Shown: positions 40,449 through 52,504 of the stretch, in pieces | Position numbering within the stretch: position 1 is the stretch's first letter | Layout: each line of letters begins with the position of its first letter | Source: Cichorium intybus | Lineage: Eukaryota > Streptophyta > Magnoliopsida > Asterales > Asteraceae | Direction: 5' to 3' | Assembly (NCBI GenBank): GCA_023525715.1 | Contig: CM042014.1 | Location: 23,955,404-24,019,403, forward strand | Length of the DNA: 64,000 nt | Notes under the pieces: model-generated | Database searches by the model: none | What the model was told of the DNA's origin: nothing | Seen by the model: the letters and a program-made list of their open reading frames with translations, nothing else | Translations under genes and position numbers: made by a program

Positions 40449-42076
40449 CTAAACCGGAGAATCAGAAAGAAGAGAGAAAAGATATTCTACACTCCAATCT
40501 TTGTCATCATTAGGTTGACTTGTACCTTCTTGAGGATTTGGAAGGGGTATGCTTTCAGTTATTGGAGGAGGAGCTCCAAGGTATGGGGTCTCGATAGGGT
40601 TGGAACCTGTAACCCCATGATTAGGGGCTAAATATTGACTCATTTGGGGCGTGTGTAAGTAGGGCAGTGATGAGGAAGGGCTCTAATTCGGAACCAGTTG
40701 GGGGTAGCTATAAGAAGGAGGAAACCAGGCTAGGTCACCTACAAAGCCTCAAAAATTCTCCTCACTCGAAGACTCGAGTAAACCAGGGTTAATACTACTC
40801 ATACCAGAATTAGATGGCGGAGATTGCTGCTGTGTATGAGTTCTTGATGAAGTTTCCCCCTTTTCCTGAATTTTTCTTTTCCTAAATACAACCTTATGAG
40901 CATCTTGTATTAGCTTCTTTGTGTCGTCCGTTAGACCCGATTGTGACCCTTCAATTATCGCTTCTTTTTCTTTTTTTAGGTTGGGTATTAAATCTCCCGA
41001 TAATTCTGTTGCCTCAATAAATTCATTACCAAATTCCTGTGGCACAAATAACTTTAGTAATTTCAACCTTATGATATAAAGGAATTAAAAAAAATGTAGT
41101 TCTTTACCTCAGCACGATCAATAAGGGTTTGCAAACTCATAAGTTGTCGTTGGGGCCAATGATTGATACCTAAATCTCTACAGCGTTTTTTTAATTGTGT
41201 CGTTCCAATGTTGAGTTCCTTTGCAGCTTTCTCAATTGGTTCGTTAAAGTGTTCAGCTATTATTTTTCTACTTAATAAATGTCTGAAACCTCTTCCACTG
41301 TCACATGCTATGTTTTCTGAACTAGAAGGTTCAAATCCAATTGTATTGTTATCATTCTGGATCATTTGAACATGATCCTGATTTTTTGACCCAAAGATGG
41401 ACATTGATTCATCAAAATTAGTGGCCTCTATCGGTAATAATTGTTGGTTTTCAACTAAAATCTCAGGATTCTGAAATCCTTCTAGATTCATTTGAATCAA
41501 CCGAAGATGATCTTGATATTGAAAACCAACCCCAAACTCAGGATTCAATTCAATATTTATGTTATGAGTCCTCTGTAATTGATTCTCATCCTGAATACCA
41601 GCCATGAATTCTTGATTCATGGGGACAAACTCACTGCTTGTTAGGTGCACGTCCATGAATGGATTGTACTCAGTTAGACCATCCACAAATGGGTCTACAA
41701 ATAACACATGTCAAATGTTAAAACAAAATAGAATACTTATAAATGGATCATTCAAAGGAATTTAACCTGGTAGAAGGCATGGAGTCTGATCAAGTGCAAA
41801 GTCAAATGCATGCACCGGATCATCTGAGTTAATGTTCAACTCGGGAAAAATTTCCAGCTCATCGTGGAGATGCTCTATTGGTAGTATATCTGGAAGACTG
41901 TACAATAATTCAAAATCAAACAAAACATTAGAAAGGTAATCAAAGTATGGATGATATATGTCTAGAATGTTAGAGTCACCAAACTCTATTAAGAATGCTT
42001 GGTTTGAAGTACCCTCTCCTTGCGGAAAACTAGGTCCAGAGTTCGACAGATCGCCCATTGAAGATCTGTTTTCCAT
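40449..42076 (-). CDS. RWP-RK (RKD-like) transcription factor in array unit 1
   Basis: RWP-RK proteins are plant nuclear DNA-binding factors; the RKD subgroup acts in egg-cell and early-embryo programmes. Exons: 42076-41767, 41694-41108, 41036-40749. Junctions CCAG-GTTAAA / TTTGTAG-AC and GAG-GTAAAG / GCCACAG-GAA keep the frame and give 394 aa. Residues 1-240 are acidic and Asn/Gln-rich. Residues 245-296 form the RWP-RK domain, with EKAAKELNIGTTQLKKRCRD and LGINHWPQRQ; the signature RWPxRK is HWPQRQ here (282-287). EFGNEF, LKKEKEAI and LTDDTKKLIQDAHKVVFRKRK (300-365 region) fit the RKD C-terminal region. In the same frame beyond the TGA at 40749-40751, coding-like sequence continues past a TAG at 40683-40685 to 40449, ending DWSVEYLFSLLSDSPV, so the C-terminus looks truncated by two nonsense changes. 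It lies antisense to the LTR element. Expressed status is unknown. Confidence 0.8.
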
Positions 42077-42157
42077 GACTCGACTTTAAATATGAGTTCG
42101 TTTACGAACAAACTAGTGATAAGAGAGGATGAGACTGAAAATGAATGATACTAGATA

Positions 42158-42172
42158 CCTGTATATATAGTA
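42158..42172 (-). promoter_or_regulatory. TATA box of RWP-RK copy 1
   Basis: CTATATATAC on the minus strand, about 85 bp upstream of the ATG at 42076. The second copy lies at about 47981-47995. Its presence suggests that the host promoter was captured with the gene. Confidence 0.6.
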
Positions 42173-42922
42173 TCTTGCAGCTGGAACCGAAAGGACACAC
42201 GGAACTGAAAGGACACCTCACGTTTTAATTACCGAAATTCAAACTAACTACAGTAGATGCGACTTTTCACTACCCCAAGTGACATTTTTTCAAAATTCCC
42301 TGCTTGACTCTGGTGAGAACGAGATAATAAAGAGACTTTTGAAATAAAACAAAATTTTATGTCTCCATATAATGGAAATAGTTTAAAGAGTGTTCAGTAC
42401 TCCAAAAAAAAATTACAAAAGATGATGTAAATTTTATATTTCGGTGAAACACAAAAATTTGAAGATTCTACAAAAATAGACTTATTTAGCCAAAAAGTAT
42501 TTAAAAGAAATGTTGAATTGAGGCAAATGTGTGTTGAAATATGACGAATTCATATAAATACGAAATAGTGTTAAAATTAGGTGTTGCAAGTTAACTAGGT
42601 TAACTATGTATATAGGTAGATTAGAAAGTACTAAATATGTACTGTAGATAGTAGCCGGTCAAGTCGATGTGTGGGACTGTGAGAAACAGTTAGAATTTTT
42701 TTTTGGTACATCTAGAGTAATTAGAAGAAAAAAAAGTATGAAGTGAATGAGAATAATAGGACCTTAAGCATTATTACAGAGGTATGTGAATGTTGAAAGG
42801 GAAAGATAATTACATCTTGTAAAGTTTCGGCAATAAGACGAGGAGGATTTTTGAAGGACACAAGGACTCGATGGGAAATACATAGAGGCGTTCGAGAATG
42901 CGGATTTCGGGACGAAATCCAA

Positions 42923-42937
42923 ATAAGTGGGGGAGAC
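42923..42937 (+). promoter_or_regulatory. Polypurine tract before LTR2
   Basis: AATAAGTGGGGGAGA, one base or two before the LTR start; primes plus-strand DNA synthesis in LTR elements. Equivalents lie before LTR1 (about 37100-37113) and LTR3 (about 48746-48759). Confidence 0.8.
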
Positions 42938-42938
42938 T

Positions 42939-44728
42939 TGTAAGACCCGTGTCCTGATTATAACATATACTTAAAATAAGAGTGTTAGGAATTATATGAT
43001 TTTTGGTAGTTATAAAGCTAAGAAAAACTTTAGTTACAATTTCATATGAAAATCAGCATTTTGTGTCGTTTTTAGAAAAATCATAATTAATTCTAGAAAA
43101 ATCGTTTGGACCTCAAACCAGTGCACAAAGTTTACAAATTGAGTCTAGTACAATTACCAAAAATAATAGTAAGCTTGAAAATGACATTATCTATGGTAAA
43201 AAATGCAATCTTTACTGATTAGTTCGGAATTGACAGATTAGATAGTCTGTTTTCAAAAATTCATAATAAATCATAGAAAAATCGTATAAATACGTAAAAT
43301 ACATCCCTGGAAAGGTATTGAGATAAATTTCTGGAATATCAAATAAAAACGTGAATTTCATGGGTTTAAAGTCGGCTAAACCAGTCTTGAACAGACTGAT
43401 TCTAGAAGGTATTAATTTCAACAAAGTTATATTATTAAAATCTTTTGTCAAAAGTGTCATGCCATTTTTTATTCAAGAATTCAAGTATAAATACCCCTCA
43501 AAACATCTCATAAACCACACAACTAAATCTCAATCCAATATATAGAGGTTTCTAAGTACTAGAGTGTAAGCAAGTGAGCGGAAGGAAGCTTAAAAGCCTA
43601 ACGAAGGAGTTATAGATCTCGACGACTGGTCATAAGGTAACTACAAACCTTTCTATAGCTTAATTAGGTATTGTAAAATAGTTTTTGTTAAGAAGTAGAA
43701 TATTTAATAAGTATAACATATGTTATATTATAGTCATTTCTAACAATAGTAAACAAAAACCTTAAAATGTCGTTATTATAACAATTCGTAATTTCCGAAA
43801 ATAATGCCGATTGATTTACTTACGAGGAAGGTGACTAGGCCGATTACTTGGGATCTGGTTGTTGGATTTTCCGAAAGGCTAAAATGCTGAAAGGATCCTG
43901 CCACCCCATTTAATCTTCTACCTGGCCGTTCTTTACTTGATAAATCATGGAGTATCATATTGGAATTATTGAAGAGTTTAATGATGCGACTATAATATAG
44001 TTAAGGATTAAGAAATGATAGATTTCTTATTATGTTAACAGTTAAAGTTGAAGGAAATACAAAGCCGAGAAAGATAAACGATATAGTCAACTATAATCAG
44101 GTGAGTCTTCTCACTATACTATAGGTGATATTGCATGCGTAGGAAGGAAGATATGTTAGACTAAGGTGATCTTACCTGTTATGATAATTGTATGAATTAT
44201 TGCTATGATAATGATTGTTTGTGGACGGAACGGGATAGCCCGCGATCCAATAGGCGGAACGGGAATAGCCTGCGAGTCATTAGACGGAACGGGAAAAGCC
44301 TGCGAGCGATAAGACAGAACGGGAACTGCCCGTGAGTCTTCAGGCGGAACAGGGATAGCCCGTGAGTCTCACAGACATATGAATGGTTATTGTGTGTTGT
44401 ATGTTATGTGATGGATCGTATGGTATTTTGAGGAACTCACTAAGCTCCGTGCTTACCCTTTCCCTATATAAAATACTGTTTCAGGTACATCAGGTACCAT
44501 GGATGGCAAGGCGTGACGTGTATACACTGTGCTGCTTCATTGGAGGACTGTTTTTGAATGGATGTTCCGCTATGTTGTGATTTCATTAACTTTTGTTAAT
44601 CCTGGGATGTTTTCATTAAACTTATAAGTTATGGAATTTTTTTCAAAATTAATTAAGTGGCTTTTCTTATATTGAAGTATCCGTTTAATTTTTTTTTTTA
44701 TTTTACCCTAAAATTTTGGGATGTTACA
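42939..44728 (+). mobile_element. LTR2 of the array
   Basis: 1790 bp. Matches LTR1 essentially throughout but differs from LTR3 at several bases in its second half. Confidence 0.9.
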
Positions 44729-44731
44729 AGT

Positions 44732-44743
44732 TGGTATCAGAGC
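44732..44743 (+). promoter_or_regulatory. Primer binding site, array unit 2
   Basis: TGGTATCAGAGC, three bases after LTR2. Confidence 0.9.
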
Positions 44744-46143
44744 ACAGCTTGAGAGAATCAGGCTCACTTAGTGAGTTCTGGACTCAAGTTGAGGCTTAAG
44801 AGTTTTCTTAAAACATTTTTACGAAATAAAGATGTTTTATGAAGGGTGAACTGAAGACACAGTGTGTACCGCCAGCCGACGCCAGTATGAGAAAAGGGTT
44901 AAGTATCTAATATTGTGGATGTTAAAAGAAACATATGGTATATGTTTGCTGAAATGCCTGGTAGAGATCACACATTGTTGTATTATTATCTGCTATTTGC
45001 TAATAGAACTGTATGCTAGTGCCGATAGGTTGCATAGAGATTTCCACTAAGTTGTATACAATATGGACTGAATAGTCATAGAATGTGTGAGTTGACCTTA
45101 TTGCATGTTCCTTGTTTGGTTGTTGCCTTAGGGAAGATTCTATTATTTGAAAGACTGTTTAGTTCGATATTGTATACAACTACGTTCGCGAAACAATCTG
45201 TCATCACTGGAGGAAGTTCCGTCTTAGTTAGAATAGCTGGGTGGGGGTGGGATTCCATGTATTCCTAGAAGGGTTGACATATGCCTTGTAAGGGCATATG
45301 TGTTAAAATTATCGGTGAGAAGCGAATTGGATATTTCGAGACGGGTCATGGAACGAACATGGATAGGTGTGGAAGGTAGTAGTAGAGCTCCTACTATCGA
45401 AAGCACAGGATCTGCGTTTGAGTCGGGAGTTCGTCACGAAGGATCCAAGGAGCTGAGTATGTGAGTGTCTAGCATAGTTGACTTAAATGCTAGTGTAATC
45501 TGGTAAACCTTTATCCATTCGATTGGTGAATGTTGATTGTGAGGTTCAGTAGGAACAATTAAGATGTGATCATACCAGTTTGGTTGGACCGATCATGCTT
45601 AAGTTGATTACTGAGCTTAAAGACTGTTGAAAGGGAGAATGTCAAAGTGCTATTGTGGTAGCTATTTTTCATGCAACTAATGGGCGCACAAGTCAGACAG
45701 GGACTAGAGGATGCAAGGGTGAGTTTTCCAACTCACGGTCAAAGAGGTGCAAGCGGCGCCTGAGATGATAGCGGGTATTTTTGAGTCGACTCTGTACATG
45801 CCTGGTGCTGTGTAATAGTGGGGCTACCTACCCTTGTATTGATATTGCTTAAGTGATTGATCAGGTCGTGTGGGTTGAGAGTCTGGATCACTTGCTCGTG
45901 ATTGAGGTAACTGACGATAGAGGTGTTGACTAGGGTCGCAAGCGGATGAGTAACATATGGTGGTTGATGTAAACGTCTTTACATTATCGAAACATGTTTA
46001 TTGAGATGGTGTTTGCCCCTGATGCAAGTTGTTGGCTGAGCAGAGTGGGCTTGGTTTTTGTTCGAGAGTAAGAGCTCGTAAAAAAATTATAAATTGAATA
46101 AACAGACTTGGACTGTAGTCCAAGTGGGGGAGGAATACAAAAT
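44744..46143 (+). other. Non-coding 5' internal region, array unit 2
   Basis: Copy of 38921-40320, with no difference noticed. Confidence 0.6.
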
Positions 46144-46271
46144 TAAGGGAACAACATGAATATTATATTGAATCGATGAAATTATTAAAATTATAGTAAC
46201 ACGTCAATATATTTAATTCATTACTACAACTTTATATTAATACATTAAGAAAAGTTTACAGAACTACTAAC

Positions 46272-47899
46272 CTAAACCGGAGAATCAGAAAGAAGAGAGA
46301 AAAGATATTCTACACTCCAATCTTTGTCATCATTAGGTTGACTTGTACCTTCTTGAGGATTTGGAAGGGGTATGCTTTCAGTTATTGGAGGAGGAGCTCC
46401 AAGGTATGGGGTCTCGATAGGGTTGGAACCTGTAACCCCATGATTAGGGGCTAAATATTGACTCATTTGGGGCGTGTGTAAGTAGGGCAGTGATGAGGAA
46501 GGGCTCTAATTCGGAACCAGTTGGGGGTAGCTATAAGAAGGAGGAAACCAGGCTAGGTCACCTACAAAGCCTCAAAAATTCTCCTCACTCGAAGACTCGA
46601 GTAAACCAGGGTTAATACTACTCATACCAGAATTAGATGGCGGAGATTGCTGCTGTGTATGAGTTCTTGATGAAGTTTCCCCCTTTTCCTGAATTTTTCT
46701 TTTCCTAAATACAACCTTATGAGCATCTTGTATTAGCTTCTTTGTGTCGTCCGTTAGACCCGATTGTGACCCTTCAATTATCGCTTCTTTTTCTTTTTTT
46801 AGGTTGGGTATTAAATCTCCCGATAATTCTGTTGCCTCAATAAATTCATTACCAAATTCCTGTGGCACAAATAACTTTAGTAATTTCAACCTTATGATAT
46901 AAAGGAATTAAAAAAAATGTAGTTCTTTACCTCAGCACGATCAATAAGGGTTTGCAAACTCATAAGTTGTCGTTGGGGCCAATGATTGATACCTAAATCT
47001 CTACAGCGTTTTTTTAATTGTGTCGTTCCAATGTTGAGTTCCTTTGCAGCTTTCTCAATTGGTTCGTTAAAGTGTTCAGCTATTATTTTTCTACTTAATA
47101 AATGTCTGAAACCTCTTCCACTGTCACATGCTATGTTTTCTGAACTAGAAGGTTCAAATCCAATTGTATTGTTATCATTCTGGATCATTTGAACATGATC
47201 CTGATTTTTTGACCCAAAGATGGACATTGATTCATCAAAATTAGTGGCCTCTATCGGTAATAATTGTTGGTTTTCAACTAAAATCTCAGGATTCTGAAAT
47301 CCTTCTAGATTCATTTGAATCAACCGAAGATGATCTTGATATTGAAAACCAACCCCAAACTCAGGATTCAATTCAATATTTATGTTATGAGTCCTCTGTA
47401 ATTGATTCTCATCCTGAATACCAGCCATGAATTCTTGATTCATGGGGACAAACTCACTGCTTGTTAGGTGCACGTCCATGAATGGATTGTACTCAGTTAG
47501 ACCATCCACAAATGGGTCTACAAATAACACATGTCAAATGTTAAAACAAAATAGAATACTTATAAATGGATCATTCAAAGGAATTTAACCTGGTAGAAGG
47601 CATGGAGTCTGATCAAGTGCAAAGTCAAATGCATGCACCGGATCATCTGAGTTAATGTTCAACTCGGGAAAAATTTCCAGCTCATCGTGGAGATGCTCTA
47701 TTGGTAGTATATCTGGAAGACTGTACAATAATTCAAAATCAAACAAAACATTAGAAAGGTAATCAAAGTATGGATGATATATGTCTAGAATGTTAGAGTC
47801 ACCAAACTCTATTAAGAATGCTTGGTTTGAAGTACCCTCTCCTTGCGGAAAACTAGGTCCAGAGTTCGACAGATCGCCCATTGAAGATCTGTTTTCCAT
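46272..47899 (-). CDS. RWP-RK (RKD-like) transcription factor in array unit 2
   Basis: Second copy of the gene at 40449-42076, shifted by 5823 bp: exons 47899-47590, 47517-46931 and 46859-46572. The predicted 394-aa protein is identical to copy 1, including the HWPQRQ variant. The same two in-frame stops (46572-46574 and 46506-46508) separate it from the coding-like tail that ends at 46272. The shared stops show that the damage predates the tandem duplication or its last homogenisation. Orientation is again antisense to the LTRs. Confidence 0.8.
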
Positions 47900-48761
47900 G
47901 ACTCGACTTTAAATATGAGTTCGTTTACGAACAAACTAGTGATAAGAGAGGATGAGACTGAAAATGAATGATACTAGATACCTGTATATATAGTATCTTG
48001 CAGCTGGAACCGAAAGGACACACGGAACTGAAAGGACACCTCACGTTTTAATTACCGAAATTCAAACTAACTACAGTAGATGCGACTTTTCACTACCCCA
48101 AGTGACATTTTTTCAAAATTCCCTGCTTGACTCTGGTGAGAACGAGATAATAAAGAGACTTTTGAAATAAAACAAAATTTTATGTCTCCATATAATGGAA
48201 ATAGTTTAAAGAGTGTTCAGTACTCCAAAAAAAAATTACAAAAGATGATGTAAATTTTATATTTCGGTGAAACACAAAAATTTGAAGATTCTACAAAAAT
48301 AGACTTATTTAGCCAAAAAGTATTTAAAAGAAATGTTGAATTGAGGCAAATGTGTGTTGAAATATGACGAATTCATATAAATACGAAATAGTGTTAAAAT
48401 TAGGTGTGGCAAGTTAACTAGGTTAACTATGTATATAGGTAGATTAGAAAGTACTAAATATGTACTGTAGATAGTAGCCGGTCAAGTCGATGTGTGGGAC
48501 TGTGAGAAACAGTTAGAATTTTTTTTTGGTACATCTAGAGTAATTAGAAGAAAAAAAAGTATGAAGTGAATGAGAATAATAGGACCTTAAGCATTATTAC
48601 AGAGGTATGTGAATGTTGAAAGGGAAAGATAATTACATCTTGTAAAGTTTCGGCAATAAGACGAGGAGGATTTTTGAAGGACACAAGGACTCGATGGGAA
48701 ATACATAGAGGCGTTCGAGAATGCGGATTTCGGGACGAAATCCAAATAAGTGGGGGAGACT

Positions 48762-50549
48762 TGTAAGACCCGTGTCCTGATTATAACATATACTTAAAAT
48801 AAGAGTGTTAGGAATTATATGATTTTTGGTAGTTATAAAGCTAAGAAAAACTTTAGTTACAATTTCATATGAAAATCAGCATTTTGTGTCGTTTTTAGAA
48901 AAATCATAATTAATTCTAGAAAAATCGTTTGGACCTCAAACCAGTGCACAAAGTTTACAAATTGAGTCTAGTACAATTACCAAAAATAATAGTAAGCTTG
49001 AAAATGACATTATCTATGGTAAAAAATGCAATCTTTACTGATTAGTTCGGAATTGACAGATTAGATAGTCTGTTTTCAAAAATTCATAATAAATCATAGA
49101 AAAATCGTATAAATACGTAAAATACATCCCTGGAAAGGTATTGAGATAAATTTCTGGAATATCAAATAAAAACGTGAATTTCATGGGTTTAAAGTCGGCT
49201 AAACCAGTCTTGAACAGACTGATTCTAGAAGGTATTAATTTCAACAAAGTTATATTATTAAAATCTTTTGTCAAAAGTGTCATGCCATTTTTTATTCAAG
49301 AATTCAAGTATAAATACCCCTCAAAACATCTCATAAACCACACAACTAAATCTCAATCCAATATATAGAGGTTTCTAAGTACTAGAGTGTAAGCAAGTGA
49401 GCGGAAGGAAGCTTAAAAGCCTAACGAAGGAGTTATAGATCTCGACGACTGGTCATAAGGTAACTACAAACCTTTCTATAGCTTAATTAGGTATTGTAAA
49501 ATAGTTTTTGTTAAGAAGTAGAATATTTAATAAGTATAACATATGTTATATTATAGTCATTTCTAACAATAGTAAACAAAAACCTTAAAATGTCGTTATT
49601 ATAACAATTCGTAATTTCCGAAAATAATGCCGATTGATTTACTTACGAGGAAGGTGACTAGGCCGATTACTTGGGATCTGGTTGTTGGATTTTCCGAAAG
49701 GCTAAAATGCTGAAAGGATCCTGCCACCCCATCTAATCTTCTACCTGGCCGTTCTTTACTTGATAAATCATGGAGTATCATATTGGAATTATTGAAGGGT
49801 TTAATGATGCGACTATAATATAGTTAAGGATTAAGAAATGATAGATTTCTTATTATGTTAACAGTTAAAGTTGAAGGAAATACAAAGCCGAGAAAGATAA
49901 ACGATATAGTCAACTATAATCAGGTGAGTCTTCTCACTATACTATAGGTGATATTGCATGCGTAGGAAGGAAGATATGTTAGACTAAGGTGATCTTACCT
50001 GTTATGATAATTGTATGAATTATTGCTATGATAATGATTGTTTGTGGACGGAACGGGATAGCCCGCGAGCCAATAGGCGGAACGGGAATAGCCTGTGAGT
50101 CATTAGACGGAACGGGAAAAGCCTGCGAGCGATAAAACAGAACGGGAACTGCCCGTGAGTCTTCAGGCGGAACAGGGATAGCCCGTGAGTCTCACAGACA
50201 TATGAATGGTTATTGTGTGTTGTATGTTATGTGATGGATCGTATGGTATTTTGAGGAACTCACTAAGCTCCGTGCTTACCCTTTCCCTATATAAACTACT
50301 GTTTCAGGTACATCAGGTACCATGGATGGCAAGGCGTGACGTGTATACACTATGCTGCTTCATTGGAGGACTGTTTTTGAATGGATGTTCCGCTATGTTG
50401 TGATTTCATTAACTTTTGTTAATCCTGGGATGTTTTCATTAAACTTATAAGTTATGGAATTTTTTTCAAAATTAATTAAGTGGCTTTTCTTATATTGAAG
50501 TATCCGTTTAATTTTTTTTTATTTTACCCTAAAATTTTGGGATGTTACA
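48762..50549 (+). mobile_element. LTR3 of the array
   Basis: 1788 bp. It differs from LTR2 at about seven or eight bases, all right of about 49730 (for example 49734, 49798, 50070 and 50093), plus a T-run length change near 50515. It ends at TTACA (50545-50549) and is followed by unrelated sequence, so it is the true right edge of the array. Confidence 0.9.
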
Positions 50550-51764
50550 TATCTTTTCATAAATTTGACATTTCTTGTTGTTAGTGGGTAAATTGCTCAT
50601 GTAATTTAGACCAAAACTATACATCTCACTGCTATTTAAAACTACCATGTAACTTGTCTCGATGTTAACTGAAAGTACATTCCCATTGTTATTCCAAAAT
50701 ATAAACATCCTTCTGTTTTGCATAAGTAAATTTCTAAACAACACACTTAATCAAATAAATAAAAATAAACCTGAAAGAGATATTAAATAAAAAATCATTT
50801 TAATGGTCTTGAGTCTTAGCAGGAAAATTCTATAGAAACAATCAATTAGAATCTAACGGAAACCATCAACAAAAAGCATCCTTTCATTTGTAGAGCCCAA
50901 GTTCAAAAACTCAAGGTAAATGTCATGAGATGGAAAGAAACAACAAATCTCAAGAGAAAACTCAAATATCACATTAATGAAACCAGAGATCCAGGAATTC
51001 ATAAAAATTTCATGTAAACATTATCTAATACTTTGTTACTGTGTCTTCACAACCAACCTTAATGACCGGAAAGAAACAACAAAAAAATTAAGAATCACAA
51101 AATTACCATTTTTCATAGGGGCAGTTATAACCCGTTAAATTACCATTTTGTCCTCACATTCTCACAATCTATGACCACCAAAAGGAAGTCACTAAGCAGC
51201 CTCTCAAGTCCTGCCATTATAAGAATAGGATGACATGATAAAAGAAGTTAACGCAATATGATGGTTTAATCGTGGTTAATTAGATGATAAACATAAGTTT
51301 GATAAAAAAAGGAAAGTACAATGTTATTATTTACGATTATTTAACTACAGAGACCAAATTAAAGTCTGCAACGTATTGGATCCCTTCCAAGCTAAATCAA
51401 GCAGATGATTGTTTTTCAGTAGCCATTTGAAGAAGGTTGGCATCCAAATTGAACATGATTAAATTATATCTATCGATATTATACACATTTGACCTCTTCT
51501 TTTTTCCAAAGACAACTAATTGATGCATTAATTATGGATGGATAAATGATATCTATCAATATTATAAAAACTCTTAGTTTTTTAGACTAAATAAACTTGG
51601 AGGAAATGAGTAAATGATCATTTTACCCTTCTCAACAAAGATACATTTGTTCTTGCCAGCCACATGAAATCAATTTCACTAAACTTCAACCAATTACCAC
51701 AGAAGCATCACATAATAGTATGATGTATGTGGAAAGAATACCCTTAATGGAAGTGATGGCTTGA

Positions 51765-51905
51765 ATATTTGTAGCAATCTGTAGTCTTTAAATCCCAAAC
51801 CTTTATTACACAATCACTTGATACAGTACTCACAAGTTTTGATGATGTCAACATTCTTTTTGCTCCACCTGAACTCAAACACACAGTACTCACAAATCTT
51901 TCTGA
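51765..51905 (-). pseudogene. WD40-repeat gene fragment
   Basis: On the minus strand one frame reads LVSTVSSDCVIKVWDLKDYR, a good WD40 repeat with the D-x-x-I/V-K-V-W-D core, preceded by RFVSTVCLSSGGAKRMLTSSK. No complete propeller or gene surrounds it. It looks like an exon fragment of a host gene carried by the Helitron-like sequence. Confidence 0.55.
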
Positions 51906-52162
51906 TACCAACACAGAAGACAAAAAAAACAGTCAACAAAAAAATATCCCTAAAAAAAGAAGGTTTTAGTGCTATCGAGTACTCTAAATTACACACATAG
52001 TGTCTACACCTTATGACTTACAGTTACTGTGAGTTATGGGCATCTGAATTTAAACGTGTGGCTTTTGACCTACACTCACAAAGTGACATCACTTCGGAAA
52101 GCCATAATGCTGCTATAGGTGCTCTCGTATGAGCTGCAGAATGCTATGTAAATCCCTTCTTT

Positions 52163-52504
52163 ATGATGACTTTCAAAGACATCATGAAAACCCATAACCA
52201 CTACAACTTCACAGAAATCAGAAGAATTTTAGAAAAGAGTGAAAATAATTTAGAAACCATAGCGCGTATTGTAAAAAAGCGCGACAAAATCGTCCTCGAA
52301 GTTCTTCTAGAAGCTGCTGAATTAGATCGAAAGTATACAAAAACAGTCTCTGATGAAAACGATGATTTCATGAAGTTTTCTGTTACAGATACATCATCCA
52401 TGGATGCCATCACTTTGGTTCGACAAAATCAAACGTTATTATCTAATTTTTTAATAAATTCTTTGATGAAAGAGCAACATTCAATGCGTGAGATTCTGTT
52501 ATAA
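52163..52504 (+). CDS. Unknown 113-aa ORF
   Basis: The ORF encodes a charged, helix-rich protein: YNFTEIRRILEKSENNLETI, a KKRDKIVLEVLLEAAELD helix and a Ser/Met-rich tail ending MREILL. I do not recognise a family. Codon use looks coding-like and it lies close to the Helitron-like 5' end. It could be a captured gene fragment or a chance ORF. Confidence 0.35.
   Translation: MMTFKDIMKTHNHYNFTEIRRILEKSENNLETIARIVKKRDKIVLEVLLEAAELDRKYTKTVSDENDDFMKFSVTDTSSMDAITLVRQNQTLLSNFLINSLMKEQHSMREILL

Larger units (their letters stand above)
36824..50549 (+). mobile_element. Tandem array of a Tekay-like LTR retroelement carrying an antisense RWP-RK gene
   Basis: The order is partial internal (36824-37115), LTR1 (37116-38905), internal 1 (38906-42938), LTR2 (42939-44728), internal 2 (44729-48761), LTR3 (48762-50549). 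The period is 5823 bp. LTRs begin TGTAAGACCC and end GATGTTACA, with a PBS after LTR1 and LTR2 and a polypurine tract before each LTR. TTTCGGGACGAAATCC before the tract is typical of the 3' end of Tekay/Del chromoviruses. No reverse transcriptase, integrase or protease was found. The right edge is exactly an LTR end; the left edge lies within internal sequence, so at least one further unit was lost there. Confidence 0.88.

Noticed and set aside
36824..50549. Tandem array as a simple host gene duplication
   Set aside because: The repeat contains LTR ends, PBS and polypurine tract in the correct order, and the right edge is exactly an LTR end. An assembly artefact remains possible, but a few real base differences between units argue against a pure copy error.
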